From contig JAUMYT010000011.1 of assembly GCA_030528525.1 (NCBI GenBank), positions 23,031 through 87,030 on the forward strand: a stretch of DNA of 64,000 nt, read 5' to 3'. This stretch comes from Pasteurellaceae bacterium. GTDB taxonomy: Bacteria > Pseudomonadota > Gammaproteobacteria > Enterobacterales > Pasteurellaceae. Positions within the stretch are counted from its first letter, which is position 1, and every line of letters starts with the position of its first letter. The translations under genes were made by a program, and so were the position numbers. The notes below the pieces were generated by a model. It was not told the DNA's origin. It did no database searches and was given only the letters and a program-made list of their open reading frames with translations. Below, in pieces: positions 18,201-26,018 of this stretch.

Positions 18201-18667
18201 GCCGCAAACTGCGTCCCCGTTTGGTTTGCGACTTGCATTAAACCTTCAAAGGTGCCTTGTGCTTCTTGATTACTACGAGAAATCAACCGAATACGTGATT
18301 CATAATTTTTAAATTCATCTAAGTTGTGCGTAATATTTGATACCGCTAAATTACTCAACGTTAGCCCAACAACTTGTGCTTTGAGTGATTTAAGCTGTGT
18401 ACTGATGGATTCCACGCCCGCACGTGTTTTACCAAGTTTAGCAGTGGTTTGTTGAGCTTCATCACCAAGTTTGTTCAACCCTTTCGCTGCGGCTTGAGCC
18501 TGTTGGCTGACTTTTTCCGTGGATTTTGCGGTTTTATCAAATGCACTTGACGCCCCTTTTGCCGTCTGATTGACACCTTGCATCTCGGCTTTAAGTGCGT
18601 TAAGATTCTGTTGTGCGTTTTTTATGTCCGCTTCGATTTTTAGGGCAAGTTTCAAGTTATTTGACAT
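15296..18667 (-). CDS. Tail tape measure protein
   Basis: 1123 residues. The N-terminal coiled coil (about 1-75) leads into the tape-measure N domain (about 80-290; FKNYESRIRLISRSNQEAQG, AELYTRVYRSL). Hydrophobic segments lie near 310-345 and 405-435, then long charged coiled coils (about 440-870), and a Gly/Ala-rich C-terminal region. It sets tail length and forms the DNA channel; at this length the tail would be long, fitting a siphovirus-like particle. It follows the tail assembly chaperones, as usual. Confidence 0.9.
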   Translation of the reverse strand: MSNNLKLALKIEADIKNAQQNLNALKAEMQGVNQTAKGASSAFDKTAKSTEKVSQQAQAAAKGLNKLGDEAQQTTAKLGKTRAGVESISTQLKSLKAQVVGLTLSNLAVSNITHNLDEFKNYESRIRLISRSNQEAQGTFEGLMQVANQTGTQFAATAELYTRVYRSLGDSANSAEVLQFTKTISQAMVVSGAGVEEARAAIIQLSQGMAAGALRGEEFNSVAEQAPIILEVLQKSLGKTRGELRKMAEEGLLTTDVIMTAIKENAEAIEKQYEGMPLTIGRAINELSNSWLNFLGNTDKTLPISVAISEAISGIAQHLNLLISLASIAGAIYASRFLATIVTGAGSMGANTAAIRANTVALNTKMAAQVRAAQLTIAMMRAVDGETVSVARATQAYTALGVAKTKATALSLFALAGGWTGLVITAVLGLGTAYLYLKNKEEEAERQFAQTQTTIEANIAKTEALIEARTRLGALGGFSDRLEQTKINTANLDEAKQKLEALIARRNELLALNSQDTIGFGSFYSDELDDVTRKIAELEPKVKDLDAANQELSNTVKEQVARAFEAAVAAGGPLAEKLKEIGDPQHADAISLLLPPIKEAESELAEMKSEVERLGKQLEKEFVNATQSAAQQMETLKKRIEEAAKKAGNSVQSFQFLTDELKNFLNLQEKITQAKDSKEAGDFLENLRKQARQSSMTSLERNLDNVKNNQKLTEEQRGEAEELYRTIDANEKTKQANAKATRNAASQAKKDANEAKRLAEEAANKTQDLNVQYLRLIGQETKADLLDVQNRYHQLLEMMQKANNVEGISLIKKMLPLEEAKIQLDGVQSLIGQAFQRQSAQEQQIQAQVSTGLITHFEGQQRLKDIYAQTVTEIEKQLPLLQKLAQMPGTQGQAASVMLEQMKLKIAELKAVGNELEKAFKDGLTQGILSSLMGLAQGTMTLKDAVKNLALTIINSMAQIAAQQLAMQATSAVGGWFSAAASAAGGTVAAATGGYIRGPGTSTSDSIPARLSDGEFVVNAAMVRRYGVSFMHAINRGTLRHFNQGGLVSHPAMPSYREPGLSDSAMDDKQQQVVASPVNVQQTLVLDSAEVFSAGINSTEGTRALLTVIRANKQTLQQDLGIN

Positions 18668-18678
18668 AGGAATACATT

Positions 18679-18852
18679 ATGTTGAAAGTAAAAATCGTGT
18701 TGGCTGTTTCATTTTGTGCTTTCATTTTGAGCGCATTGCCTCTCTTCCGCTTTTTATTAGCGCCGAGCTTATTCGGATTTTTCCTGTGCTTTGTCGCGAC
18801 AGGGTTCAATCTTGCATTTGGCAACCCATTTAAAGTGGAAGAAGAAAAATAA
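18679..18852 (+). CDS. Small membrane protein on the opposite strand (moron)
   Basis: 57 residues starting MLKVKIVLAVSFCAFIL, with two hydrophobic helices (about 3-27 and 29-50) and an acidic tail (KVEEEK). ATG 18679 follows AGGAATACATT. It is the only plus-strand gene inside the leftward late region, between tape measure and tail chaperones. Small membrane morons of this sort often alter the host envelope or exclude other phages; no specific function can be read. Confidence 0.6.
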   Translation: MLKVKIVLAVSFCAFILSALPLFRFLLAPSLFGFFLCFVATGFNLAFGNPFKVEEEK

Positions 18853-18865
18853 AAGCGTGAAACGA

Positions 18866-18883
18866 GACCGCTAACAAGCGGTC
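18866..18883. repeat. Inverted pair of DNA-uptake words
   Basis: GACCGCT-AACA-AGCGGTC contains an ACAAGCGGTC uptake-type word and its inverted core. It lies between the converging ends of the small membrane gene and the tail chaperone gene. No T-run follows. Confidence 0.5.
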
Positions 18884-19173
18884 AGTTCCTTTAGATAATT
18901 TGCAATTTCTTTCCCACCGTTCACCCCATAACTCACATCAATCGTTCTTCCCGCCCGATGTCGTCGCTCTGCTTTAATACATTCCGCATAAAAGAGGTTT
19001 AACTGCCGAGCGGTATAGTGTTTGATATTGTCAAAGGTATGCCCGTGGCTAATTACGGTTTGGAGGATTTCGCCAAATCCTAGCGTGCTTGCTGATGCGC
19101 GTTTTTGATGATCTTCTCTTGCAATGGAAGCACCACGTGCTTCACGAAAAAATCGGAATTGACCACCCACCAC
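18871..19173 (-). CDS. Tail assembly chaperone, downstream (frameshift) part
   Basis: The frame open from 19173 to 18871 has no credible start of its own and overlaps the end of the first chaperone gene in the -1 frame. From the slippery site at 19101-19107 it adds about 76 residues (ASASTLGFGEILQTV onward) to the first product. This is the arrangement of lambda G/GT: a short chaperone and a frameshifted long form that binds the tape measure. Confidence 0.6.
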   Translation of the reverse strand: MVGGQFRFFREARGASIAREDHQKRASASTLGFGEILQTVISHGHTFDNIKHYTARQLNLFYAECIKAERRHRAGRTIDVSYGVNGGKEIANYLKELTAC

Positions 19174-19508
19174 GCAGCAGGCAAAGCATCCGCTTCTTCA
19201 CCTTTTAGGTTTTCAATAAATGACACCGACTCATTGATAGATAACCCCACCAAGAAAAACACATCTTCATAGTGTGAAGCGATGCAATCTTGGATGTGAT
19301 CAAAGGTGAAATCACTGTTTTCGTTTAGCAATGCCCGCAACGCCTGCACAAACGGTTCAAAGCGTGCGCGATGTTGCATTTGCTGGAGCAAGGTGTACTC
19401 GCACACTTCAATGGTTTTCCCACCGATTTCGAGCAGTTGATTTGGGAACAGCACTGCTAGTTCATCAACGGCAGATGGCTCTGCCTTGGTTGTTAATGTC
19501 TTATCCAT
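19080..19508 (-). CDS. Tail assembly chaperone
   Basis: 142 residues, immediately after the major tail protein and before the tape measure, the fixed place of this function. Near its end the codons ATC-AAA-AAC contain the heptamer CAAAAAC, giving a -1 shift into the 18871-19173 frame. The stop is TAG at 19080-19082. Such chaperones coat the tape measure before tail-tube assembly. Confidence 0.7.
   Translation of the reverse strand: MDKTLTTKAEPSAVDELAVLFPNQLLEIGGKTIEVCEYTLLQQMQHRARFEPFVQALRALLNENSDFTFDHIQDCIASHYEDVFFLVGLSINESVSFIENLKGEEADALPAAWWVVNSDFFVKHVVLPLQEKIIKNAHQQAR
19101..19107 (-). promoter_or_regulatory. Candidate -1 ribosomal frameshift site
   Basis: On the minus strand the heptamer is C-AAA-AAC in the zero frame of the first chaperone, 18 bases before its stop; a tandem slip by one base enters the second frame. 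Programmed frameshifting between these two genes is widespread in long-tailed phages. Confidence 0.55.
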
Positions 19509-19512
19509 ACCA

Positions 19513-20268
19513 TTACATCTCTGGATTGATGGTCACGACACGCCCGAAACGCCCTAAGGTGTTATCGCTGGCTTTGGTGTTGTCGGCTAAAATCGCCGCT
19601 TTCGCATCGAGTACTGCCAGCGAGTTTTCGGTATTGATCAACGCTAAAGCAGAGGCTGGCTCGAAATTCACTTTATAAAGCTCCACGAGCTGATATTGGT
19701 TATTTTCTGCCAAGTTGACCCCTTCGTAGCGCAAGAATAGATCTTCCGCTTGCTCGGTTAGCATTGCGGTATTGGTTACCTTGCCGTAGTTGTACGAAAC
19801 GATTTGTTCAAAATCGCTTTGCGGTTTCAAGAAAGTGACAACCCCAAACACTTTATCGACTTCAAAATCGGTGTTTTCTTCTAAAGTATTGATGGTGACA
19901 GAACTCACATTTTGGTGTGCAAGCGGGATACGTTGCCCTGCGGTAATCGTGCGCGGCAGTTTTTCACCGCTGACAGAATTACCCCCAACTTCGGTGGTAT
20001 TACCGCGCAATAACAACGCCAAGTTTTCGTGGGACATTTCGTGGAATTTAGCACTGACTTCACCTTCGGTGCCGATCACCAATTTACGCGCGGTAGTACG
20101 CTGCCCTGAATAGCTCTCTTTATGGGAGAGGCTTTCAACATTGAGTGTGGCAGCCAGCTCAGACACATCACCCACCCAACGTAAATCAACGGGCTTGCCT
20201 TCGCTGTCGCGTTTGGCTAAATAGACTTTACCTTGCCCGTAATAATAGGTTTCTTTATTTTTGCTCAT
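19513..20268 (-). CDS. Major tail tube protein
   Basis: 251 residues, strand-rich, beginning MSKNKETYYYGQGKVYLAKR; the KVYLAKRD start and the GRVVTINPE end are typical of tail-tube proteins of B3-like and other flexible-tailed phages. Its position between head-tail joining genes and the tail chaperones supports this. Confidence 0.8.
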   Translation of the reverse strand: MSKNKETYYYGQGKVYLAKRDSEGKPVDLRWVGDVSELAATLNVESLSHKESYSGQRTTARKLVIGTEGEVSAKFHEMSHENLALLLRGNTTEVGGNSVSGEKLPRTITAGQRIPLAHQNVSSVTINTLEENTDFEVDKVFGVVTFLKPQSDFEQIVSYNYGKVTNTAMLTEQAEDLFLRYEGVNLAENNQYQLVELYKVNFEPASALALINTENSLAVLDAKAAILADNTKASDNTLGRFGRVVTINPEM

Positions 20269-20515
20269 CGGTTTTTTCTCCTTCTTCTAGTGTTTCGGAT
20301 TCTGGGTTTTCGGATTCGGTGGCAGAATTTGGTTGTATTTTCTGCTCGTTGGGTTTCGGTGGTTTTGATGCTTTCACCACGGTGGTTTTCACCTCTTCAC
20401 CAATGCCTTGTGCCACAATAAAGGTAGCATCGGCATCGCTGACCGTCAGTTCATCGCCCGCCGCGTGGCTTACGCCTGCGTGGATATGGCTTTTCAGTAG
20501 TTTTACGGTTTTCAT
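20255..20515 (-). CDS. Small head-tail region protein
   Basis: 86 residues from ATG 20515 (MKTVKLLKSHIHAGVSHAAG). The first half is a compact folded segment of a family common before tail-tube genes in Mu-like phages; the second half is a disordered acidic Pro/Ser/Glu tail. It overlaps the tail-tube gene by 14 bases. Exact role unknown. Confidence 0.6.
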   Translation of the reverse strand: MKTVKLLKSHIHAGVSHAAGDELTVSDADATFIVAQGIGEEVKTTVVKASKPPKPNEQKIQPNSATESENPESETLEEGEKTDEQK

Positions 20516-20964
20516 TGTGTTTTTCCTATTAACATTGATGTCTTGTATGTTTCCATCCAAGCGAGATAGTTGTTGGTGTAATCCAGCACATCACCGCGCA
20601 CAAAATGCGTTTGACGCGCGCCTTTTATCGGTGGCACCCAGCCCATTAACGCTTCGCGGATTTTGCCAATCACCGGGTTAGAGACGGCAAGTTGCGGGTT
20701 ATCGGGGCTGTATTGGTAGGAGTGGACGATCACCACCACCGAAAAGGTCACGGTCATCATCTGACGTGTCGCGATGCCGTCTTGGTGCCCGACTTCGTGG
20801 TTCGGCACCACATAAACCGCAGGGGTGGGTAATCCAGTCAGGCTTAAATTGGTAATCGAGCGATATTCTGCCGTGCTGCCAATGTGCTTGATATGCTCTG
20901 GCATCAGCGGCTTTAATTGGTCGATCACCAACTTCAGATCAAAGGGGGCGGTGCTGTTAAACAT
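20512..20964 (-). CDS. Tail terminator / head-tail joining protein (gp37-like)
   Basis: 150 residues in an alpha/beta layout (FDLKLVIDQLKPLMP start; MTVTFSVVVIVHSY strand). Its place after the DUF1320 protein and its length match gp37-like proteins of Mu-type phages that cap the tail tube. Confidence 0.65.
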   Translation of the reverse strand: MFNSTAPFDLKLVIDQLKPLMPEHIKHIGSTAEYRSITNLSLTGLPTPAVYVVPNHEVGHQDGIATRQMMTVTFSVVVIVHSYQYSPDNPQLAVSNPVIGKIREALMGWVPPIKGARQTHFVRGDVLDYTNNYLAWMETYKTSMLIGKTQ

Positions 20965-21476
20965 CAGTAATCCTTCAGGGTTTGTTGGGTAAAAATGTGC
21001 TCAATACGTTTTGCTTTCGGGCTAAAACTTGCCAAAGTATCATCCGCACCCAGTGAAAATTTCCCTTCGGCAACGAGCTGAAGCATTTTCATGGCATCAC
21101 GGTAATCACGGACAATCGGGTTGTTCTTCTCATCTGAAATCAGATGTTGGTGCAAGTAATAACGGCTAATCGATCTTGCCCAGGCAGTGAGTACCGTTGG
21201 TGTTTTTTTAAAAGGCAACACATAACCACGTTGCTTTAAAAAACCATCTATTACAGCACACGCATCGGTAATGGCTTCGTGAATGCGATCGAGTGCTTTT
21301 TGGATCGGTATCTGTTGCTCTTGTGGCAATGTATCGACCGATTTGCCTTGCAATGCTTGCTCTAACAGTTCAAATGCCACAGGCATTTGCCCTGATTGAG
21401 CGGTGACTTGTGCCAGTTCTACCGCCCCTGGCTTATCTGCCAGTTGCGGTAGGGAAATGTAGGCCATCACCATCAC
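20964..21476 (-). CDS. DUF1320-family head completion protein (gp36-like)
   Basis: 170 residues, helical. The segment YHQHLISDEKNNPIVRDYRDAMKML-like (about 110-135) is the conserved core of DUF1320 adaptor proteins, which sit under the portal. It overlaps the capsid gene stop by one base and the next start by one base. Confidence 0.7.
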   Translation of the reverse strand: MMVMAYISLPQLADKPGAVELAQVTAQSGQMPVAFELLEQALQGKSVDTLPQEQQIPIQKALDRIHEAITDACAVIDGFLKQRGYVLPFKKTPTVLTAWARSISRYYLHQHLISDEKNNPIVRDYRDAMKMLQLVAEGKFSLGADDTLASFSPKAKRIEHIFTQQTLKDY

Positions 21477-22399
21477 TACGCCACATCTTTTAAGAAGTAG
21501 CCTAAGTCTTTGGCAATAATCAGCTCTTTAACCGATTCGCCGACACGCAAGCGACTGCCACCACGATAACCCATATCGTTGTCAATAATGTCACGCACTT
21601 CACGGTCGCCAAATTGAGCGGTTAAACCAAAGCTTGTGCCGCCATTGGTATCGGCTAAACGGTCACGGTAGAACAAGCTACAGTGGTTGCCCCACGCCTG
21701 ATTGAGCACCGGCTTTTTGCCTGGATTCACCGAGTTCACCAAGGATTGACCAACCAAGATTTCTTCCACTTCAAACAAGTCGCGAATAAAGGCAAGTGGT
21801 ACTAAACCAGAATCACCTAATGAACCGTTATAGGCTTTGACGATAGCTTTATTGCGACGTAAGGCGGTTGCTGCACGTTGCCCTAACACCATCACATTTG
21901 GTCGCATAATGGGGGCATCGAGTGCCTCTAGAATGTGATCAATTGGGTTTGCATTATCGTGCGTCCACTGGGTATTACCACTTAATGTCTTTTTAAGCCC
22001 CGTGGCGTAAGATTTCTCGTTAAACACGAGATTTGCGGTACGCACTTCACGAGTCAATTCAATTAAGTTGGTAGTTTGTTCTACTGCACGTCCTCTAGGG
22101 TCGTAACCTGCGGGAGCGTTTTTCAAATCCACATTCGGAATTGGTGCATCTAAGGCGAAATCTTCGGTGGATGCCGTTAAATCTTTGGCACTGAATTCCA
22201 CTTGATTTGGGCGAGACGTTCGACCTACACGCACATCAGGCACAGTGAACGATTCACCGAGATTAAATTCACGGTATTTGAATTCTTGCTTACCGACTGG
22301 CACTCGGTGGAGCACGCTGTCGGCAATCATATGACGGTTGCGATAGGCAATCGCAATCGCCGTTAAAACCAGATCGATAGGGAAATTTGCTTTACTCAT
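21476..22399 (-). CDS. Major capsid protein
   Basis: 307 residues. Placed after the protease/scaffold and cement-like genes, with a sequence typical of B3-like capsid proteins (YREFNLGESFTVPDVRVG, ALDAPIMRPNVMVLGQ, FGLTAQFGDREVRDI). Presumed HK97-type fold forming the icosahedral shell. Confidence 0.8.
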   Translation of the reverse strand: MSKANFPIDLVLTAIAIAYRNRHMIADSVLHRVPVGKQEFKYREFNLGESFTVPDVRVGRTSRPNQVEFSAKDLTASTEDFALDAPIPNVDLKNAPAGYDPRGRAVEQTTNLIELTREVRTANLVFNEKSYATGLKKTLSGNTQWTHDNANPIDHILEALDAPIMRPNVMVLGQRAATALRRNKAIVKAYNGSLGDSGLVPLAFIRDLFEVEEILVGQSLVNSVNPGKKPVLNQAWGNHCSLFYRDRLADTNGGTSFGLTAQFGDREVRDIIDNDMGYRGGSRLRVGESVKELIIAKDLGYFLKDVA

Positions 22400-22456
22400 C
22401 GTTTTTCCTTTTTATTTCACTATTTGCAAAAAAGTTACAGAATCTGATCGCTTGTA

Positions 22457-22825
22457 TTACGCCGAGGCGAAAGTACCAAAGGTCACAAAAATTGAACCGA
22501 TGTCGTCGGCTTCACCGGCTTCTTCGGCAATGCCAACATACATTTGCTGATTCGTGGCTTTCACGGCACGACCTTGATTGTCTGTTGTGACAAAATCACC
22601 CCGTTTTAAGGTGCCGCCATATAACACAGGCGTTAAGCCAGAACGTACGACATCAGTGTGTTCACCTGGGTCTTTTGGCATACGGGTGGTGACACCTAAT
22701 AATTTATCGGTAGCCGCAGTGGCTTGTTTAACCCCGCCACTTTCTTCACCGTGTGCCACAATGCGATAGCCTAAAATGGCACCTTCTGCCACATAGGCAA
22801 CAACTAAGTTATTGATCTGCTTCAT
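22457..22825 (-). CDS. Capsid cement/decoration-type protein (DUF2190-like)
   Basis: 122 residues, strand-rich and glycine-rich, with LKRGDFVTTDNQGRAVKA. Small proteins of this type between protease and capsid genes stabilise the head shell. It overlaps the end of the protease gene by 17 bases. Confidence 0.6.
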   Translation of the reverse strand: MKQINNLVVAYVAEGAILGYRIVAHGEESGGVKQATAATDKLLGVTTRMPKDPGEHTDVVRSGLTPVLYGGTLKRGDFVTTDNQGRAVKATNQQMYVGIAEEAGEADDIGSIFVTFGTFASA

Positions 22826-23879
22826 TATTTCTTCGCCCCTTTGTAATGTAATTCACCGCATCCGTCATCGAAATATGGATGCCCTTATTGGCTTGTTCTT
22901 GCTGATAACCAATCGCAGCATTGGCAATGGCACTTGGATCGGCAAAATCCACCGCATCTTCTGGCTCGCCTTCTTCGCCTGCTTTTTCCGCAAAATCAAC
23001 GGGCTTTTGGCTTAACACTTCTTTCAGCACATCAAGGGCAGATTTAGAAATGGTTTGCGTGCCATCGGAAAATGACACAGGCTCGTTACCGAGTTTTACC
23101 ATCACTTCAATTAAGCCCGCTTTTTGAGCAGGCAAGACTTTGCCGTCTTTCACCAGTTGTGCAGCAAAGTCGGTGGCAGCCTGCTGTGCGGCTTGTTGTG
23201 CTTTCTGTGCGTTTTCCGTTTCAGCGGCTACCACCTTATTTTCACGGTCTTTTAGTGCCGCTTCACGGGCGTTAAGCTCGGCTTCACGCTGTGCAACGGC
23301 TTTTTCCGCATCGGTTTTTTCTTTGTCTTTATCCATTGGATTGTCCTCTTTTGGGTTAGGTTGTGGGTTATCGGTTGCGAAGGCAAAATCGACAAAGGCG
23401 TCTTCGCCCTCAGTGTTGGCTGCAAAGCTCACATCAGCCAAGCCTTTAACAGCAGGCGGCACTCCGCCGAGAAAGCCGATGTGACGCAAATAAAAATGAC
23501 CGGGTTTTGGATTGCCAAGCGAATTTGGCAAAAAGATAGAAGCACTGCGTTTTTTGTAACGCCCCTCGTTCACCGCATCAGCAAAGGCGGCATCAATTTG
23601 CCCCACAGTGGCAAATAAGGTATCGCCCTCAAAACTCATTTCACGCACCCAGCCATAGGCAGGAGACGTGAGCTGTGGATGCCCGATAACAATCGGGGAT
23701 TCAAACAGTGTTGGGTCGTAACTGTTTACTAGGTCGGTTAAATCAGATTCGGAGAATGAAACTTCACGGCCATCAACTGCCGTGTGTTTACCCAGTTTCA
23801 TAATTTCCATTTTGGTGAGTTTCATTGGTTGCAAGTCCATCAAATCAAAGATGGCACTAGCATAACGAGAGGAGATCAA
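22809..23879 (-). CDS. Prohead protease with scaffold domain (Mu I-like)
   Basis: About 350 residues. The N-terminal protease part (KLGKHTAVDGREVSF; SPIVIGHP; RSASIFLPN) is followed by a charged coiled coil (about 180-250) and C-terminal scaffold. An internal ATG at MDKDKEKTDAEK (about residue 180) could give a separate scaffold, as in Mu I/Z. The true start is uncertain: the longest frame begins at a TTG, and methionines at residues 14, 19 and 24 lack clear ribosome sites. Confidence 0.75.
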   Translation of the reverse strand: MISSRYASAIFDLMDLQPMKLTKMEIMKLGKHTAVDGREVSFSESDLTDLVNSYDPTLFESPIVIGHPQLTSPAYGWVREMSFEGDTLFATVGQIDAAFADAVNEGRYKKRSASIFLPNSLGNPKPGHFYLRHIGFLGGVPPAVKGLADVSFAANTEGEDAFVDFAFATDNPQPNPKEDNPMDKDKEKTDAEKAVAQREAELNAREAALKDRENKVVAAETENAQKAQQAAQQAATDFAAQLVKDGKVLPAQKAGLIEVMVKLGNEPVSFSDGTQTISKSALDVLKEVLSQKPVDFAEKAGEEGEPEDAVDFADPSAIANAAIGYQQEQANKGIHISMTDAVNYITKGRRNNEADQ

Positions 23880-24048
23880 AAGGTCTTTTTGCCCCGTCTT
23901 GAATTTTGTAAGAGTGTCAGAAAAAGAAAGTGGGAGAGTGAATGTGATGAATGTCGATTTTAGGGCGTTTACGGGTGGTTATAACCGCCCTAAATTATCT
24001 TAGTGCTATCATTCATCTTTTTTAGATTAAAATGCGTATATGGGCGTT

Positions 24049-24549
24049 TTAGCCCTTAAAAGCGTTTTTGAGGTGAGAGCGGGCAATTTCGACTAACTGT
24101 TGCTCGTCAGCAGCCGATAATCCCAACCAAGGGCGAGCGGGGATTTCCACCTGCATTGCCCGAGGGGTTTTTTCGCCTGCACCGAGTTTTAACGGGTAAT
24201 TGCCTTTGGGTTTTATTGTGCCGCCGAAGTGATGTATCGCCGCATAAGGGCGGTCAGAACCAAACACCACTTCTTTCTGGCTGGCTTGGTAGCGTAGTGT
24301 AGCACGCAAATGCCCGTCAGCCGTGAGAATTTTATCCGCATTGCGTTTCTTGCTGGCTTTATACCAATCTGCAAGGGGTTGCCACGGTGTGCCGTCTGGG
24401 GCTTGCTGTTGAGCGAAACGAATTTGGTGGATTTCGATTAAGGTTTCGCCGATTTCGGCAAACATCGCCTTCGGGTTGGCCAACACTGCCACCGCTTGAG
24501 CAAGAGCGGTGGAGATGGTGTCTTGATTGATTTCGATATTGACAGTCAT
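24049..24549 (-). CDS. Virion morphogenesis protein (Mu G-like)
   Basis: 166 residues with the family signature GTPWQPLADWY and GHLRATLRY, and a C-terminal RPWLGLSAADEQQL. In Mu, gpG helps join tails to heads. A 168-base gap follows that holds a 9-bp stem TTTAGGGCG/CGCCCTAAA (about 23961-23994). Confidence 0.8.
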   Translation of the reverse strand: MTVNIEINQDTISTALAQAVAVLANPKAMFAEIGETLIEIHQIRFAQQQAPDGTPWQPLADWYKASKKRNADKILTADGHLRATLRYQASQKEVVFGSDRPYAAIHHFGGTIKPKGNYPLKLGAGEKTPRAMQVEIPARPWLGLSAADEQQLVEIARSHLKNAFKG

Positions 24550-24737
24550 GGGGTTTAGTCCTATAGTAAATTTATCGCATCAAGGGGGCACTGCCCGCCG
24601 GTGGCTCATATTCACCCTTGGCGAACCTCACGTGCGGCGGCGCGTGAGGTCAATGAATGAAGCAAGGGAGTACGACTCCGACAAGTCTTCCAATCCCTTG
24701 ACATACCTCACTTGTGTCGGCTGGTGAGGTTTTTTTA
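24550..24737. other. Non-coding insert with two stem-loops between late genes
   Basis: In an otherwise gap-free operon this 188-base stretch carries CCTCACG/CGTGAGG (about 24625-24650) and ACCTCAC/GTGAGGT followed by TTTTTTTA (about 24697-24738), the latter shaped like a plus-strand terminator. Both hairpins share the CCTCAC/GTGAGG arms. No protein is evident. Confidence 0.5.
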
Positions 24738-26018
24738 TTACTCGTTATCTTCGCGGCGATAAAGCAAAATACCTGATCTTACTTGCTTGATATATTCCGC
24801 TTTTTCAGCCACAAAATCTGTAATCCCTAGCCAACCATCCTTTCCAACTTCAAACACCGCCAGAGTTGGGACAATTTCCCCATCTTGCTCAATTTCAATT
24901 TGAGAAATATAACGACGGCGTACCGTTAGATGTTTGATTTCGTGGTAATACTCTGCCTGAACCCAAATTTCATCGGGATGTTTTAATGCTTCTGCAAGCA
25001 ATAACATATATTTCTCACGTCCACGTTTTTTCACTTTAGAATGCCCGCTTCGAGAAATGAATAGTGATTTGCTGATGACTAAAGGCTCACCCATTACATC
25101 TTCAAAAATCACAGGTTGAGAAGGTGTTGCCCCAAATTCATCAAGGAAAGCCTTAACGTAAAAATCATCTTCTTTTTCGAGAGGAAGCAATCTGTTTACA
25201 CTGACTTTTCTAGGTGACGGCATATGTGCTTGAAGTTGCGTTTTTTGCGGAAAAATACTTACCCGCTTCGGCTCTCCGTTTTCATCTAACGGAGGCATTA
25301 CCTGACTTTCTAACCGTGAAGCTCCTGGGATATGCTCAAAACTCGGATCAATGCCTTTCGGTACTCGCACCACTCGCGGATTGCCGCTGTGCACTCCAAC
25401 GATTTTTTCTTGCCACTCAATCTCAGGAGCCGTGTCGGGTTTTAGCCCTAATCGGTCTAAATAGGCTTGACTACGCCCAATTACCGTACACTGACAACCC
25501 CACGCATTGATCGGAAAATGCGTTTTCCACCATGGGTCGGAATGGTGCAGAATCAGTCCATCCCAACTTTGATGCTCGGGACGGGGGCGAGCCACGGCAT
25601 CACTATGCACATATTCCCACCACGGCATTGTCTCTCGCATTTCGTTAAGCTGAGCATAACGCCCTGCTTGATAACTACTGCGTAGGTTAGTTTCATAAAT
25701 AATCCGCGTGCTCCAGTTGCGTCCCCCGTTGTATGTCCAGTTATGCTTCGCCACAATCTCATCAAAACGTTGGCGAAATTCTTCGAGGGTTTTGCCGTTG
25801 GCAATAAAATCCTGAATGGCAGCGGCAAAATCTTCAATAATTTCCCGTTTGTGCGTGCCTGCCACTACCGCGGCGTAATCGTGTTCTGCACCGTAAATAT
25901 CCGCCCAACTTTGGGTTGGTGTGGGGATTTTGCGTTTGTAAAATTCAATTTGCTCGTCAAACGCCACACTGCCGTAATTAACCATCTTTGGATTCCTCAA
26001 CCACTTGATAACGTCCAT
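24738..26018 (-). CDS. Mu F-like head protein fused to a PBECR-type nuclease domain
   Basis: 426 residues. The N-terminal MuF domain (about 60-210; FRQRFDEIVAKHNWTYNGG, then FPINAWGCQCTV) is a minor head protein placed near the portal. The C-terminal part (about 295-415) has VIFEDVMGEPLVISKSLF, KKRGREKYMLLLAEAL and LAVFEVGKDGW, the pattern of PBECR2 domains of the barnase/EndoU/RelE-like superfamily, thought to be nucleases delivered with the virion. The start overlaps the portal gene by 41 bases; the methionine at residue 12 is an alternative. Confidence 0.8.
   Translation of the reverse strand: MDVIKWLRNPKMVNYGSVAFDEQIEFYKRKIPTPTQSWADIYGAEHDYAAVVAGTHKREIIEDFAAAIQDFIANGKTLEEFRQRFDEIVAKHNWTYNGGRNWSTRIIYETNLRSSYQAGRYAQLNEMRETMPWWEYVHSDAVARPRPEHQSWDGLILHHSDPWWKTHFPINAWGCQCTVIGRSQAYLDRLGLKPDTAPEIEWQEKIVGVHSGNPRVVRVPKGIDPSFEHIPGASRLESQVMPPLDENGEPKRVSIFPQKTQLQAHMPSPRKVSVNRLLPLEKEDDFYVKAFLDEFGATPSQPVIFEDVMGEPLVISKSLFISRSGHSKVKKRGREKYMLLLAEALKHPDEIWVQAEYYHEIKHLTVRRRYISQIEIEQDGEIVPTLAVFEVGKDGWLGITDFVAEKAEYIKQVRSGILLYRREDNE

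Noticed and set aside
23140..23484. 114-residue plus-strand frame rich in Ser/Ala
   Set aside because: Antisense to the coiled coil of the protease/scaffold gene; composition reflects the opposite strand.
24559..24575. CTATAGTAAA, matching the left junction of the Mu-like prophage
   Set aside because: Ten-base match with no other sign of an end or target duplication; likely chance.
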